From 55-13 sp037190145 (GTDB lineage Bacteria; Armatimonadota; Fimbriimonadia; Fimbriimonadales; Fimbriimonadaceae), in NCBI GenBank assembly GCA_037190145.1, contig JBBCJU010000004.1:1-64000 (forward strand): a stretch of 64,000 nt of DNA, in the 5' to 3' direction. Position numbers and translations under genes: made by a program. The notes under the pieces are model-generated. The model was not told the origin of the DNA and did not search any database. It was given only the letters and a program-made list of their open reading frames with translations. Below, one piece after another: positions 25,536 through 34,367 of the stretch (position 1 is its first letter; each line of letters opens with the position of its first letter).

Positions 25536-25946
25536 TTACTGAACTCCCTCAGGGAACCAAAGCTGCAGCTCTCGTTCAGCCGCTTCGGGATCACTGCTGG
25601 AGTGGGTCAGGTTATCGTCAATCGTCAAAGCGAAATCACCGCGCACGGTACCGGGGGTAGCTTCCAATGGATTGGTCGCACCCATCATCGTTCGGATCGC
25701 CTTCACTGCGTTGGTGCCTCGTACGGCCAAAGCCACAACTTGGCCAGAGCTGAGGTAGGTAACAACATCCTCAAAGAAGCCCTTACCGCGGTGCTCGCCG
25801 TAGTGCTCTTCAACGATAGATCGCTCGGCCTTGATGAGCTTCAGACCAACAATTTTGAGGCTTCGAGCTTCGATTCGGCGGCAAATTTCGCCGATCAAAT
25901 TGCGCTCGACTCCCCCTGGCTTAATGAGTACAAGTGTGGTTTCCAT
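25536..25946 (-). CDS. ndk: nucleoside diphosphate kinase
   Basis: 136 residues. It transfers the gamma phosphate between nucleoside tri- and diphosphates through a phospho-histidine, balancing NTP and dNTP pools. Family blocks are METTLVLIKPGGVERNLIGEI at the start, the substrate loop EHRGKGFFEDVVTYLSSG, MMGATNPLEATPGTVRGDF and the catalytic His115 in NLTHSSSDPEAAERE. Usual length and intact. The C-terminus ends in QLWFPEGVQ. It is monocistronic, with its promoter in the 25947-26158 divergent spacer, where I see no other gene. Confidence 0.97.
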   Translation of the reverse strand: METTLVLIKPGGVERNLIGEICRRIEARSLKIVGLKLIKAERSIVEEHYGEHRGKGFFEDVVTYLSSGQVVALAVRGTNAVKAIRTMMGATNPLEATPGTVRGDFALTIDDNLTHSSSDPEAAERELQLWFPEGVQ

Positions 25947-26158
25947 ATTTGTAAGTTCCTTTGTTTTGGAGCCTATAGGGTACCGGACTTAGAGGTGCGG
26001 AAATAAGGACGATGAGTTTGTGATTCCCCACGAAAATCCTCTAACCCTGCGAAAATGAAATAGCAACCGAAGGGATGGCAGATCAATATCCGCATTTGTA
26101 TGGGTTTCTGTTCTAGAACTTTGTGGATGGCCCAATCTGTGCGTAAATAAGTTTGATC

Positions 26159-26422
26159 ATGCTGGTTCTTATTCCTCTGCTCGCTTCAAGCCTCACTCAA
26201 CCTGCCTTTGCCGAATACAAAGTCGTCAGCGTGGATCGCCACGAGGTTTATGCCGGCAAACTCGGTCGAGAAGTAACCCAAAAGATCGTTGCAGAAAAAG
26301 ATGGAAGTCGATTCGAAATCACCATCAAAGGCCACACGTCGATCAAGGGATCGGTGAGAAGCTATTCGACCGGCGATACCATCAAGCAAAGCTGGGATCT
26401 AGCCGTAAAAGAAGCACGCTGA
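26159..26422 (+). CDS. small exported hypothetical protein
   Basis: 87 residues from ATG 26159; TTG 26153 adds two. The signal peptide MLVLIPLLASSLTQPAFA ends in a good AxA-type cleavage site. The mature ~70 residues are predicted beta-rich (EYKVVSVDRHEVYAG, QKIVAEKDGSRFEITIKG). A very strong terminator follows 11 nt after the stop, which supports it being a real gene. No family was recognised. Confidence 0.6.
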   Translation: MLVLIPLLASSLTQPAFAEYKVVSVDRHEVYAGKLGREVTQKIVAEKDGSRFEITIKGHTSIKGSVRSYSTGDTIKQSWDLAVKEAR

Positions 26423-26433
26423 CCTCAAAACAG

Positions 26434-26478
26434 AGAATGGATTGGTTGGAAATGATCCAACCAATCCATTCTTTTTTT
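26434..26478 (+). terminator. strong Rho-independent terminator
   Basis: Perfect 17-bp stem AGAATGGATTGGTTGGA / TCCAACCAATCCATTCT with a 5-nt loop and a T tract at 26472-26478. It ends the small exported gene and faces the convergent 26490-27125 gene. Confidence 0.95.
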
Positions 26479-26489
26479 CAAGCACCGGC

Positions 26490-27125
26490 CTAAAGCTTAA
26501 AGCCGTACCAGAAGCCAACGGTGTACTGAATTCCTTGAGCATTGCGATCGGATGGAATTCCTGCCCCCAACCACAAGTTGAAACCGGGTAATTGCTTTAC
26601 CGGAATGTTTAAGGAAGCCCAGCCATAGGCGCCTGGCCCTGTAGTCCACTCCAACATCGCGGTCCAGTCTCCAAAGATCGGGAAATCCAGACCAAAGAAG
26701 GCTCGATGCTCATCATCTTTCAGATAACCCGCATGGAATCTCAGGTTCTTAAAGTCATAGCGGCCCACCGCAAACCAGTCAGCCTCGATCCCGTTTCGCT
26801 CGCCCATGTTCATGGCTCCGCCACTGACGGCCCAGTTAGAACCTTCTAAAAATTTGAACTTGGCGTGTACAGTCTGCTCTTTCTCAAGACTGTCCCCGTA
26901 AGCCAATTCCGCGATGTCACCAATCCCAACGCATGTCCAAGCGTAGTGATAGAACTTCTTGTCGATCTTGCGCTCATTACCAAAGCCAAGATAACCGACC
27001 ACAACTTCCCGATGGCTCAAGACATCTGCCACGGGAATAAAGGTCAAAGCCGTGATCCCCGCATTGGCGTAGCTTGCGCCTAACCCAAGTGCCAGCGCCA
27101 CTGGCATTTTCCAACCCATCTTCAT
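26490..27125 (-). CDS. exported hypothetical protein, likely outer-membrane beta-barrel
   Basis: 211 residues from ATG 27125, chosen because GAGGAAAAA sits just before it and a signal peptide (MKMGWKMPVALALGLGASYANA) follows; the ORF extends 84 codons upstream without signal features. The mature protein consists of alternating aromatic/polar strands (REVVVGYLGFGNE, FAVGRYDFKNLRFHAGYLKDD, WTAMLEWTTGPGAYGWASLNI) and ends in YTVGFWYGFKL. A hydrophobic/aromatic penultimate pattern at the C-terminus is typical of outer-membrane barrels. Fold is inferred; no family recognised. Confidence 0.65.
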   Translation of the reverse strand: MKMGWKMPVALALGLGASYANAGITALTFIPVADVLSHREVVVGYLGFGNERKIDKKFYHYAWTCVGIGDIAELAYGDSLEKEQTVHAKFKFLEGSNWAVSGGAMNMGERNGIEADWFAVGRYDFKNLRFHAGYLKDDEHRAFFGLDFPIFGDWTAMLEWTTGPGAYGWASLNIPVKQLPGFNLWLGAGIPSDRNAQGIQYTVGFWYGFKL

Positions 27126-27232
27126 TTTTTCCTCGCCGGGCTTAGCCCGTGCGATGACATTCCACAGCCTAGTAAGTTCCCCACCGGTAACGTTGCTGGT
27201 ATCGACTCCAGTAAGCAACAATGGAACTAATA

Positions 27233-27583
27233 ATGCCCCATATTCATTTGGAGACCACTGCCGACCTTCCGGAGAATGGCAACATTCCCGATATTCTCGA
27301 AGCCCTCGTTGCCAAACTCTGCACCTACGAGACCATCCAATCTGCATCGGTAAAGGCTTATCACCTCCTCCGATCAAACTGGCATATGGGAGAAGGAGCC
27401 CCTCCCGGATTCTGCCACTGCACCGTCGCCATTCTAGACGGACGCCCTTTAGGACTGAGGAAGCAGATTGCCGAAGGCATGTATACCGAGCTAAAAAGCC
27501 ACTTTGATATGTCCCTGGAAAACCAGGAGGTCTCCATCACCCTCGAAGTGAGGGAGATGGATCGTGAAACCTACATGAAGTAA
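27233..27583 (+). CDS. 5-carboxymethyl-2-hydroxymuconate isomerase-like (tautomerase superfamily)
   Basis: 116 residues from ATG 27233 (an earlier ATG at 27221 would block the catalytic N-terminal proline). The protein begins MPHIHLETTADL, so Pro1 after Met removal is the expected general base. VKAYHLLRSNWHMGEGAPPGFCHCTVAILDGR and the C-terminal VSITLEVREMD strand fit the CHMI (HpcD/HpaF) family. The family isomerises ring-cleavage products in homoprotocatechuate degradation. No other gene of that pathway lies nearby, so its substrate here is open. Confidence 0.85.
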   Translation: MPHIHLETTADLPENGNIPDILEALVAKLCTYETIQSASVKAYHLLRSNWHMGEGAPPGFCHCTVAILDGRPLGLRKQIAEGMYTELKSHFDMSLENQEVSITLEVREMDRETYMK

Positions 27584-27586
27584 GTC

Positions 27587-28393
27587 TTAAGGAGTTGCTC
27601 CGATTGACTGGCGCAGTAAAGCGGCGGCATGCACATTAGAGGTATGCCCGCTGCGGTCCGCCGCTACATTAAGGAATCGAACCGGAATACCCGCAAGGTA
27701 AAGATCACCCATCAGGTCTAGCAGCTTGTGACGAGCCGGTTCGTCCGGGAAGCGAGCCTCATTTTTATATCCTTCAATGCCGAGGATCAGAGCAGAATCT
27801 TGGTCTAGACCTTTGGCTAAGCCCAACTCAAGGATCGCCGTGATTTCTTCTGCAAGCGCAAAGGTACGAGCAGCGGCAATCTCCGTCCCATAGTCCTGTA
27901 ACACATTAAGCGACTCAAAGGTCTGCTCATGCGGCCATCGTTCACCCAGATCATAGGTGTACTTCCAGTGCCCCTCACCCTTCCCTATGGCGATCTTGAT
28001 CTTCTCTTCCTGAAGAAAGACTCTCTTAAACGGCAATTGAGTTTCACCGTCTCCCACAGCAGAAAACCCAACCGCAGCAAGCCCAGAGTAGAAACCCTGT
28101 GCAGACCCATCAAGAGCAGGCATTTCGCCGCCCTCGACTTCAATTTCCGCATCCGTGATTTCAAGGCCCGCCAACGCGCTCATCAAGTGTTCAATGGTTG
28201 AGATATCGCCAATCCGTGTGCATCGAGTGGTATCCGACACATTTTCAGGAATGGCAGGCCAGCGCCCTCCAATCGTGCGAAACGCAATTCCATCTTCCCC
28301 GGGGTTCACGGTTACGCGTACCGGATCTCCTCCATGCAGACCAAGGCCTTCAAAAACAACAGAGTTCGTGACAGTTAATCGTGTATAGGTCAA
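27587..28393 (-). CDS. lpxC: UDP-3-O-acyl-N-acetylglucosamine deacetylase
   Basis: 268 residues from TTG 28393, overlapping the lpxD stop by 4 nt. It is the committed zinc enzyme of lipid A synthesis in the cytoplasm. Key residues are visible: His69 in STIEHLMSALAGL, His222 and Asp226 in EPARHKLLDLMGDLYLAG (zinc ligands), and catalytic His250 in AADRSGHTSN. EGLGLHGGDPVRVTV and EMPALDGSAQGFY are further family blocks. It is shorter than the ~305-residue E. coli enzyme but complete. It is the last gene of the minus-strand envelope cluster. Confidence 0.95.
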   Translation of the reverse strand: MTYTRLTVTNSVVFEGLGLHGGDPVRVTVNPGEDGIAFRTIGGRWPAIPENVSDTTRCTRIGDISTIEHLMSALAGLEITDAEIEVEGGEMPALDGSAQGFYSGLAAVGFSAVGDGETQLPFKRVFLQEEKIKIAIGKGEGHWKYTYDLGERWPHEQTFESLNVLQDYGTEIAAARTFALAEEITAILELGLAKGLDQDSALILGIEGYKNEARFPDEPARHKLLDLMGDLYLAGIPVRFLNVAADRSGHTSNVHAAALLRQSIGATP

Positions 28394-29433
28394 GATTCTT
28401 TCGCCTCAAGTTCTTTGACTTTCTTTTCCAGTGCGCGAATTCGACTGAGAAAGTCAGGCAGTTTCGGCACCATCATAAATGCCCGCAGGCCCTCACCAGC
28501 CGGCAACGCCGGACGACCAAAGTAAGCACCCTTTTCTTTGATATCGCTGGCCACTCCGGTTCCACCACCAAGCGTTACATCATCAGCGATGTTTACATGA
28601 TCGCTAATGGCAACCACTCCCCCAATGGTTGCGCGATCTCCAACTCTGGAGCTACCTGCGATCCCAGATTGTCCCGCCATGACCGAGTCTCTTCCCATCT
28701 GAACGTTGTGAGCTATCTGAATGAGGTTATCCAGTTTCGTGCCGGATCCAATTCGTGTAACCCCAGCGGTTGCGCGATCTATGGTGGTGTTCGCTCCCAC
28801 TTCAACATCGTCACCCAATTCCACTCCACCGACCTGTGGAACCTTAAACTGCTGCTTACCATTCCACATAAATCCAAAGCCATCAGCAGCGATAACCACT
28901 CCGCTATGGATAATGCAGCGTTCACCCACCAGAACATCGCGGTAAAGCGTTACTCGGGGATAGATGGTGGTATCCGCTCCAATGCGACAGGCTTCTCCGA
29001 TGTAACTGTGAGCATGGATTCTCGCTCTATCTCCTACCGACGCCCCAGCCTCTATCACGACATACGGGCCTATTTGAGCTGTAGGGCTGATCGTTGCTTC
29101 TTCATGCACCACTGCGGTGGAGTGGATGCCAGGATTGATAGGCATCGGTCGGTCGCAGATGGCTAACAATTGACCAAACGCCATGCGCGGATGTTCCACA
29201 TAGATAGCAGGCTTCAGGTTAGAGCGGAGGCTGTAAGGAAGAATCAGAGCCCCTACACCACTTGCATGAGCCTTTTCTAGGTACGGTTCCGATTCACAGA
29301 ATGCAATGCCTTCCGGGTCATCCGAATCAGCAGGTACAGGGCGTTTCACCGTATAGTGAGGGTGGCTAGAAACCGTACCCCCGAGTATCTCGGCTAACTC
29401 AACTAAGGTCCAACTTTGTGCGACTTTCTCCAT
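28390..29433 (-). CDS. lpxD: UDP-3-O-(3-hydroxyacyl)glucosamine N-acyltransferase
   Basis: 347 residues. It adds the N-linked 3-hydroxyacyl chain to the lipid A precursor just after LpxC. The N-terminal uridine-binding domain (VELAEILGGTVSS) is followed by left-handed beta-helix hexapeptide repeats at about 100-300 (ATISPTAQIGPYVVIEAGASVG, GVTRIGSGTKLDNLI). The catalytic His is in IQIAHNVQMGRDSVMAGQ. A C-terminal helix (PDFLSRIRALEKKVKELEAK) matches the family's trimer helix. It overlaps the upstream lipoprotein gene by 31 nt and lpxC by 4 nt, so all are one operon. Confidence 0.96.
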   Translation of the reverse strand: MEKVAQSWTLVELAEILGGTVSSHPHYTVKRPVPADSDDPEGIAFCESEPYLEKAHASGVGALILPYSLRSNLKPAIYVEHPRMAFGQLLAICDRPMPINPGIHSTAVVHEEATISPTAQIGPYVVIEAGASVGDRARIHAHSYIGEACRIGADTTIYPRVTLYRDVLVGERCIIHSGVVIAADGFGFMWNGKQQFKVPQVGGVELGDDVEVGANTTIDRATAGVTRIGSGTKLDNLIQIAHNVQMGRDSVMAGQSGIAGSSRVGDRATIGGVVAISDHVNIADDVTLGGGTGVASDIKEKGAYFGRPALPAGEGLRAFMMVPKLPDFLSRIRALEKKVKELEAKES

Positions 29434-30410
29434 GCATCAAACTCTTCCGTGACATCGGCTCCAGCCGTCCTTGTCAAAGCCCTTACCCGGCCACGGGTCT
29501 TTAGCCAAATCTCTAACTGCTGCTCAAGACTTTGCTTCCGCTCCGCTGTACTCACAACAGGGACTGGTTGAAGGCTTGAGATCGGCTTTGTGGATGCAGA
29601 CGATCCTTCTACTTGAATAGACTCGCCTTGAACCTCAGAGATTACGACCGACCTATTTTGACCGAGATTGAGGTCAGAAGATGCAGTCGCTCGCTCAATC
29701 GTTCTTCTGGCATCGCGTAATGCCTGCTCAAATGCATTTGCTTTTAGTGTTTCAAACTTCGCTTGAACCGCACCAACTTCACCGCTAAGGTGGATCTGGG
29801 CATCGTCTAGGATTTGAGTTGCCCTTTTTTGATAGTCAGCTTCTAAGTCGGTGATAATCTTTCTCAAAGCAGCCATCTCTTCGCGCTGATTTTGAGCAAA
29901 ATTCGTTGGATTGGATCGACTTATATACAGGTCTGGGCGACGATATTGAAGATATTCGGCCCTTGCAAATTTAGGGCCCCGCTCCTTGGCATACTCTTGA
30001 AAAATAGCGTATATCTGATCGTAGATACCTCGCATATATTGGGCTTGCTGAGTGCTCAACTCTTCTAGAGCCCGAAGTTTATCGACTTCAATCTGTTCAC
30101 TACGAACTGCCGCGAGCCTTCGGCTTAAGATGCGAATCGCATTTTCACGATCTTGCTCAATGAGCTTTCGGGCAATCTCAATCTTGCCTGAGGCCCGGTC
30201 CAATATGATTGTGCCATCAGAACTGGGAATGGAAGCCTGCTGAGAAGGGATTTGGACAGACTTATCGCCGGGGAGATCAGGTAAATGAATCTCTGGAGAT
30301 AGATCCCGGCGCGCAATGAGGTCTAAATCGACAAAAACGGCCTTCGGAGGCTGAGAGCATCCGAAGGCCAGTAAAGCAAATGCACCAAAGACTAGATCAC
30401 GAACCTGCAT
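29403..30410 (-). CDS. coiled-coil lipoprotein of the envelope cluster
   Basis: 335 residues. The lipoprotein signal MQVRDLVFGAFALLAFGC has a clear lipobox LAFGC. Residues about 75-235 are almost entirely helical and charged (RKLIEQDRENAIRILSRRL, QREEMAALRKIITDLEADYQ), suggesting a long coiled coil. A Ser/Val-rich linker and a short basic tail follow. It lies between OmpH/Skp genes and lpxD and overlaps both neighbours (14 and 31 nt). It may be a membrane-tethered chaperone or scaffold related in function to Skp; that is inference from helix content and position. No family was recognised. Confidence 0.75.
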   Translation of the reverse strand: MQVRDLVFGAFALLAFGCSQPPKAVFVDLDLIARRDLSPEIHLPDLPGDKSVQIPSQQASIPSSDGTIILDRASGKIEIARKLIEQDRENAIRILSRRLAAVRSEQIEVDKLRALEELSTQQAQYMRGIYDQIYAIFQEYAKERGPKFARAEYLQYRRPDLYISRSNPTNFAQNQREEMAALRKIITDLEADYQKRATQILDDAQIHLSGEVGAVQAKFETLKANAFEQALRDARRTIERATASSDLNLGQNRSVVISEVQGESIQVEGSSASTKPISSLQPVPVVSTAERKQSLEQQLEIWLKTRGRVRALTRTAGADVTEEFDAWRKSHKVGP

Positions 30411-31044
30411 TCATTGCTTGAAGAGCGGGTTGAGTCAGGTCGTTCGCACCATATGGTGCTACGCCTACTTCGAAAACAATGGTGTAGCCCTGAGCCTTCG
30501 CAATTGTTTGGATGGCAGCTCGAGCTTTCTCAATGCTTGTCACCTTTTGCTTGTCGGCCCAAGCTTGCATTTCATTGGTGAAATCGTTGAACAACCGACG
30601 AGCCAATACTTCCATGGCTTGACCGCGCTTTGCAAACTCATCCAAAAGAGTTCGATCTTCAGCAGTCAAAGGAGTTTGCTTTGTGCCCAATTCATTCCAC
30701 TTCTTATAGGAAGCAACGACATCGGCCTTAATGCGCTCCATACGACCTTTCTCTTCCGCAGTTGGATTGTCTTTTAGCCAAAGAGTGCGTAATTCTTGCG
30801 CCTGCTCATTGGTTAACACTCGGTTATCGTCAATGAACTGAAGAAAATCTTCTCGGTTCTTCTTCATTGTGGAGAAGAGATCTTGATTCGCCTTTCCGAG
30901 ATTGCTCTTCTCAACTACCTGGGCTATATCCACAACGGCAATCTTGGTCGCAGAATCTTGGAAGCCACTGGCAACCACCAACCCAACGAGGGCTGCTGCT
31001 ACAACCCATCCTAGTTTTACAAATTTATCTGTCTTCATGTGCAT
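30397..31044 (-). CDS. OmpH/Skp-like periplasmic chaperone, copy 2
   Basis: 215 residues. A signal/anchor (FVKLGWVVAAALVGLVVASGF) is followed by KIAVVDIAQVVEKSNLGKANQDL, the characteristic VVDxxxVxxxSxxGK start of Skp/OmpH. A long helical tentacle region (50-175) and a closing IAKAQGYTIVFEV strand follow. Skp trimers hold unfolded outer-membrane proteins in the periplasm and hand them to BamA, whose gene is two genes upstream. It is a tandem paralog of the preceding gene, overlapping it by 1 nt. MKTDK at 31038 is an alternative start. Confidence 0.88.
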   Translation of the reverse strand: MHMKTDKFVKLGWVVAAALVGLVVASGFQDSATKIAVVDIAQVVEKSNLGKANQDLFSTMKKNREDFLQFIDDNRVLTNEQAQELRTLWLKDNPTAEEKGRMERIKADVVASYKKWNELGTKQTPLTAEDRTLLDEFAKRGQAMEVLARRLFNDFTNEMQAWADKQKVTSIEKARAAIQTIAKAQGYTIVFEVGVAPYGANDLTQPALQAMNAGS

Positions 31045-31673
31045 TACTTCTTAGCGTTCATCGCTTTTAGCGAATCGTTGGTGATGTTGTTTGCCGCGTA
31101 AGGCACTACATCTTGAACGTAGATAACCGAATACCCTTGCTTGGTGCCGACCTCTTGAACCGCGGTTTTTACACGATCCATAGCATCCTTCTGTAGCTTG
31201 GCCTGCATTGTTTGTAGCTCTTCACCAAACTCCCGCGCCCAACGGTCAATGGTCTTCACCATTGTCTGGTTGCGGTCATTAAACTCTCTGAGGGCGGCGA
31301 CTTCATCCGGGGTTGGCTGAGGCTTAATGATCAGGTCTTTAAACTTCTTGTCCTGAGCAATCACCGTCGTCTTCAGCTTTTCCAACTCTGCTTTTTCCGC
31401 AGCCGTTGTTTGCGGCTTCACGCTTAGTTCTCGGAACCGGCTGGATTGCTCCGCCGAGAACACTGGGTACGTGTTTGCAAACTGTAAGATATCTTGCCTT
31501 TGGGTGCTGAGATTGCGAAGGGCATCCGTTTGGTTTTTAGCAAAGTCACTCGTGGTGAAGACTTGGGCTAAATCCACTACCCCCCATTTTTCGGTTTTAG
31601 CCTGGAAGCCGCTGCCGCCCATGGCGCCAGCGATTCCTGCGGCTAAAACCCAACCCATGTATTGAATCTTCAT
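31044..31673 (-). CDS. OmpH/Skp-like periplasmic chaperone, copy 1
   Basis: 209 residues from ATG 31673. The ORF extends further upstream, but this start gives a signal peptide (MKIQYMGWVLAAGIAGAMGGSGF) and has GGAACAC in front. KWGVVDLAQVFTTSDFAKNQ opens the OmpH domain, helices follow, and it closes with EVGTKQGYSVIYVQDVVPYAANN, parallel to the end of copy 2 (AKAQGYTIVFEVGVAPYGAND). It starts 10 nt after the bamA stop. Two adjacent Skp paralogs behind bamA suggest distinct clients or a mixed trimer; unproven. Confidence 0.88.
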   Translation of the reverse strand: MKIQYMGWVLAAGIAGAMGGSGFQAKTEKWGVVDLAQVFTTSDFAKNQTDALRNLSTQRQDILQFANTYPVFSAEQSSRFRELSVKPQTTAAEKAELEKLKTTVIAQDKKFKDLIIKPQPTPDEVAALREFNDRNQTMVKTIDRWAREFGEELQTMQAKLQKDAMDRVKTAVQEVGTKQGYSVIYVQDVVPYAANNITNDSLKAMNAKK

Positions 31674-31683
31674 GTGTTCCTTA

Positions 31684-33459
31684 TTAGAAAGACGTCGCAA
31701 TCTGGAAATGTGTCCGGCTCTTTCCGCGATCATCAAAACCGATATCTAGTCGAAGCGGTCCGAGCGGGGATCGGAAGCTAACTCCTAAACCGTAGCCAAC
31801 TTTTAGGCTCGCAGTCTTGGATTGGCTAAAGCTACCAACCTGTCCATAACCGCCCCAAGCTCCACCGTAATCGATGAAAGCACTTACAGATAAGGCTTTT
31901 TGCAGCGGATGTCGGTACTCCAATGTACTGAGGAAAGATTGCTTGCCCCAGAATCGATCTTCTTGATAGCCACGGACTGTGGAAGCTCCACCCATGAAGA
32001 ACTGCTCGAAGAACGGTGCATCGCCGGAGATGGTGCCGTAGCGCGCTCGGAGAGCGAAAACTCTTCGAGGAGCATCCAGCTCATTTCGAGCTCGTGCTTT
32101 TTGTGGGCTCCAGTAGTATCGATACTCGGCGGTGGTCTTCAAGAAATTCTTATGACCCAAGCTGTCTGAAACATCGCCACCCACTGCGGTGATGTTGGCA
32201 AAGCCCGGCTGAACCTCAATGCGGAACCAATCTCCTTTTGCGGGATCGATATCTACATCGCGGCGGTTTTGAGTCATGCCCAGAGTCACTGTAGCCAATG
32301 TTCCATCCTGCTGAATGAAACCGGTCGTGGCGTCGGTATCTAGATCGCTAGTACGAATATCTTCATATCTAACGGCGATGTTTCCAGAGATGGCATCTGA
32401 GAATGAACGGCCAATTGCGACAGCCGCACCGGTTCGCCGCTCGGAGAAAATATCATCTTCGGTTGGGGAACCGTTGTTGCCGAAGCCAATACCTTGGAAA
32501 CGATAGATCAGGCGGCTGTACAACGATACGTTAAGCGCAGTACCTCGATCGTCAAAGTATGGGTTACCGTAGTCAAGCTCAATACTTGGACCACCGCCCG
32601 CTGTACCTTGGATGATGTTAAAGCCAACCGACTGGCCACTGCCTCGGAAGTTTGAATCTGATAGCTTAAGAGTTCCGGCAAGGGAACTTCGAGGGTCTAG
32701 CTGGACACCGATTCCAAAGTTGCCTGTTCGGGCTTCTTTCACGTCCGCAACAAGGTCAATCTTGCCAGGCTCAGGCTGATTCTCAACGGGACGAACGTTT
32801 TCAAACCATTGAGTTCCGATAAGGCGACGAAGGTCGGCAACCCATCGATCCGTTCGGAAGGGTTCTCCCGCACGGGTCTTGATCATCTTCTTCATCACGC
32901 TCATCTTCGTTCGGGTATTTCCCTGAACAGAAACAGAGTTGACCGTCAGCTCGATGATAGAAACACTGATCGTGCCGGGAGACTCAACCAGGGGAGAGAT
33001 ATCTTCAACCTGAGCAAAGAAGCCACGCTTGTTATAGAGCGCCTCAATTTTTTGCGCACTTGGCCCCCGAGATCGGATATTAAAAACTTTCCCGACCTCA
33101 AAATCGAGTTCTTTCATGATGTCTTCCGTTGAGACACCCTTATTACCCACGACTCGAATCTCTTTTACTACCGGCCATTCTTGCACCATGACCACTACAT
33201 CGCGATTGGTATCGTCCACCACATTGGTCTTGATATCAACAGCTTGGAAGAATCCTAGATTCTCCAAAGTAGTCTTGTCTGCGTCGATGGTCGCCTGCAC
33301 ATAAGGTTGTCCGACCTTGGTGCGCATTGCAGCAAGGATTGCTTCGGTACTAACCTCTTTGTTGCCCTCAATGGTTATCGTCTTGATGACAACTGTTTGT
33401 GCGCTTGCGATCGCAACGGCAAGCCATAAAAGCGCGATCGTGCAAATCCGTATGTTCAA
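31684..33459 (-). CDS. bamA: BamA/Omp85 family outer-membrane assembly protein
   Basis: 591 residues. The signal peptide is MNIRICTIALLWLAVAIASAQ. Three POTRA domains occupy about 22-250 (VVIKTITIEGNKEVSTEAI, WPVVKEIRVVGNKGVSTEDI, VNSVSVQGNTRTKMSVMKKM). The 16-stranded barrel follows, with the Omp85 VRGYQE signature in FFMGGASTVRGYQED and a final strand LRLDIGFDDRGKSRTHFQIATSF. With three POTRAs instead of five it resembles BamA/TamA proteins of deep-branching diderms. It inserts barrel proteins into the outer membrane. Placement ahead of two OmpH genes and lpxD/lpxC is the classic bamA-skp-lpx arrangement. A paralog lies at 53333. Confidence 0.92.
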   Translation of the reverse strand: MNIRICTIALLWLAVAIASAQTVVIKTITIEGNKEVSTEAILAAMRTKVGQPYVQATIDADKTTLENLGFFQAVDIKTNVVDDTNRDVVVMVQEWPVVKEIRVVGNKGVSTEDIMKELDFEVGKVFNIRSRGPSAQKIEALYNKRGFFAQVEDISPLVESPGTISVSIIELTVNSVSVQGNTRTKMSVMKKMIKTRAGEPFRTDRWVADLRRLIGTQWFENVRPVENQPEPGKIDLVADVKEARTGNFGIGVQLDPRSSLAGTLKLSDSNFRGSGQSVGFNIIQGTAGGGPSIELDYGNPYFDDRGTALNVSLYSRLIYRFQGIGFGNNGSPTEDDIFSERRTGAAVAIGRSFSDAISGNIAVRYEDIRTSDLDTDATTGFIQQDGTLATVTLGMTQNRRDVDIDPAKGDWFRIEVQPGFANITAVGGDVSDSLGHKNFLKTTAEYRYYWSPQKARARNELDAPRRVFALRARYGTISGDAPFFEQFFMGGASTVRGYQEDRFWGKQSFLSTLEYRHPLQKALSVSAFIDYGGAWGGYGQVGSFSQSKTASLKVGYGLGVSFRSPLGPLRLDIGFDDRGKSRTHFQIATSF

Positions 33460-33630
33460 TCTTCCTCCTGAGCCTCGCGCCCATTACAAGAACGCAAGAG
33501 ACCCGTACGGTTGTTCCAGCCCCAAGACTTTACCCCCGACGAGCCGAAGCGGTCTTTCCGCATCCGCCAAACCCTTAGAAGAATAGGGCGGTTGGTAGTT
33601 ATCAAGAAAGTGAAATGGTCCCAAAAGACA

Positions 33631-33667
33631 ACGGGCCCGGCGAAAATTCGCCAGGCCCGTTTCTTTT
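33631..33667 (-). terminator. hairpin between the STN-domain gene and bamA
   Basis: 14-bp arms ACGGGCCCGGCGAA / TTCGCCAGGCCCGT with one mismatch and a 2-nt loop; T-rich on both strands. It lies 21-50 nt past the stop of the STN gene, so bamA probably has its own promoter in 33460-33630. Confidence 0.8.
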
Positions 33668-33680
33668 CACTGAAGATTCT

Positions 33681-34355
33681 CTAGTCTTCTTTCGGTTCAA
33701 TCGCAATCGTCATTTGGTCCGTAAAACGATACTTTAGCTTGGTAGCCCGCGTGATCTGATCAAGCGCATACTTCAGAGACGTGTTGATCAAAAATGCGTC
33801 CAGTTTGTAAGCTGGAACATCTTCCGCAACCTCAATGGTGACTCCAGACTGCTGCGCAATTAGCCCGATGACATCTCGGATTTCGCGCTTTTGCATTCTC
33901 GTAGTCACTCGCTTTGCCAAAACAGAATTTGGCAAAGTGCCTTTCGGTTTCGCAGTCTCAACTTTTGCGGGCTCAGGCTTTACTATCGGCAACTTCTGAG
34001 GCTCAGCCTTAGTCACTTCCGGCTTTACTTCCGCAGGCGGAGCAGTCTCAACCGGGGGCTTGGGCGGATTATTGGAGATATAGAAAATCTCTTTTTGTCG
34101 CTCAACCTTTAGGTTTGCGTTCTTGCAAATGATGTTCAATGCATCATCGAAACTGACTTTATCTAGCGAAAGATATAGAACAAACCGAACGCCTGGGTTT
34201 AGTACATAGTTTTTTCCTGATTGCTTAAACAAATCATGAAGAACTGATCGAACATCATCTCCCTTTGCATTGATCGTAATTGTGGGTTTGGCTTCCTGAG
34301 CAAAGCTAGCTACAGCAAGGCTTGCAAAGATCATTCCTAGTAAAACGCGTTTCAT
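33681..34355 (-). CDS. periplasmic protein with two STN/secretin-N-like domains
   Basis: 224 residues. A signal peptide (MKRVLLGMIFASLAVASFAQ) is followed by an STN-like domain at 24-95 (TITINAKGDDVRSVLHDLFKQSG...VLYLSLDKVSFDDALNIIC), a Pro/Glu/Lys-rich linker at 96-150, and a second such domain at 151-220 (TTRMQKREIRDVIGLIAQQSGVTIEVAED...SLKYALDQITRATKLKYRF). This domain occurs in secretins and TonB receptors, but no barrel or secretin core follows here, so the protein is a stand-alone periplasmic adaptor. It lies 13 nt after the zf-HC2 gene, in one transcript with it. Confidence 0.82.
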   Translation of the reverse strand: MKRVLLGMIFASLAVASFAQEAKPTITINAKGDDVRSVLHDLFKQSGKNYVLNPGVRFVLYLSLDKVSFDDALNIICKNANLKVERQKEIFYISNNPPKPPVETAPPAEVKPEVTKAEPQKLPIVKPEPAKVETAKPKGTLPNSVLAKRVTTRMQKREIRDVIGLIAQQSGVTIEVAEDVPAYKLDAFLINTSLKYALDQITRATKLKYRFTDQMTIAIEPKED

Positions 34356-34367
34356 TTTTTCTCCTCC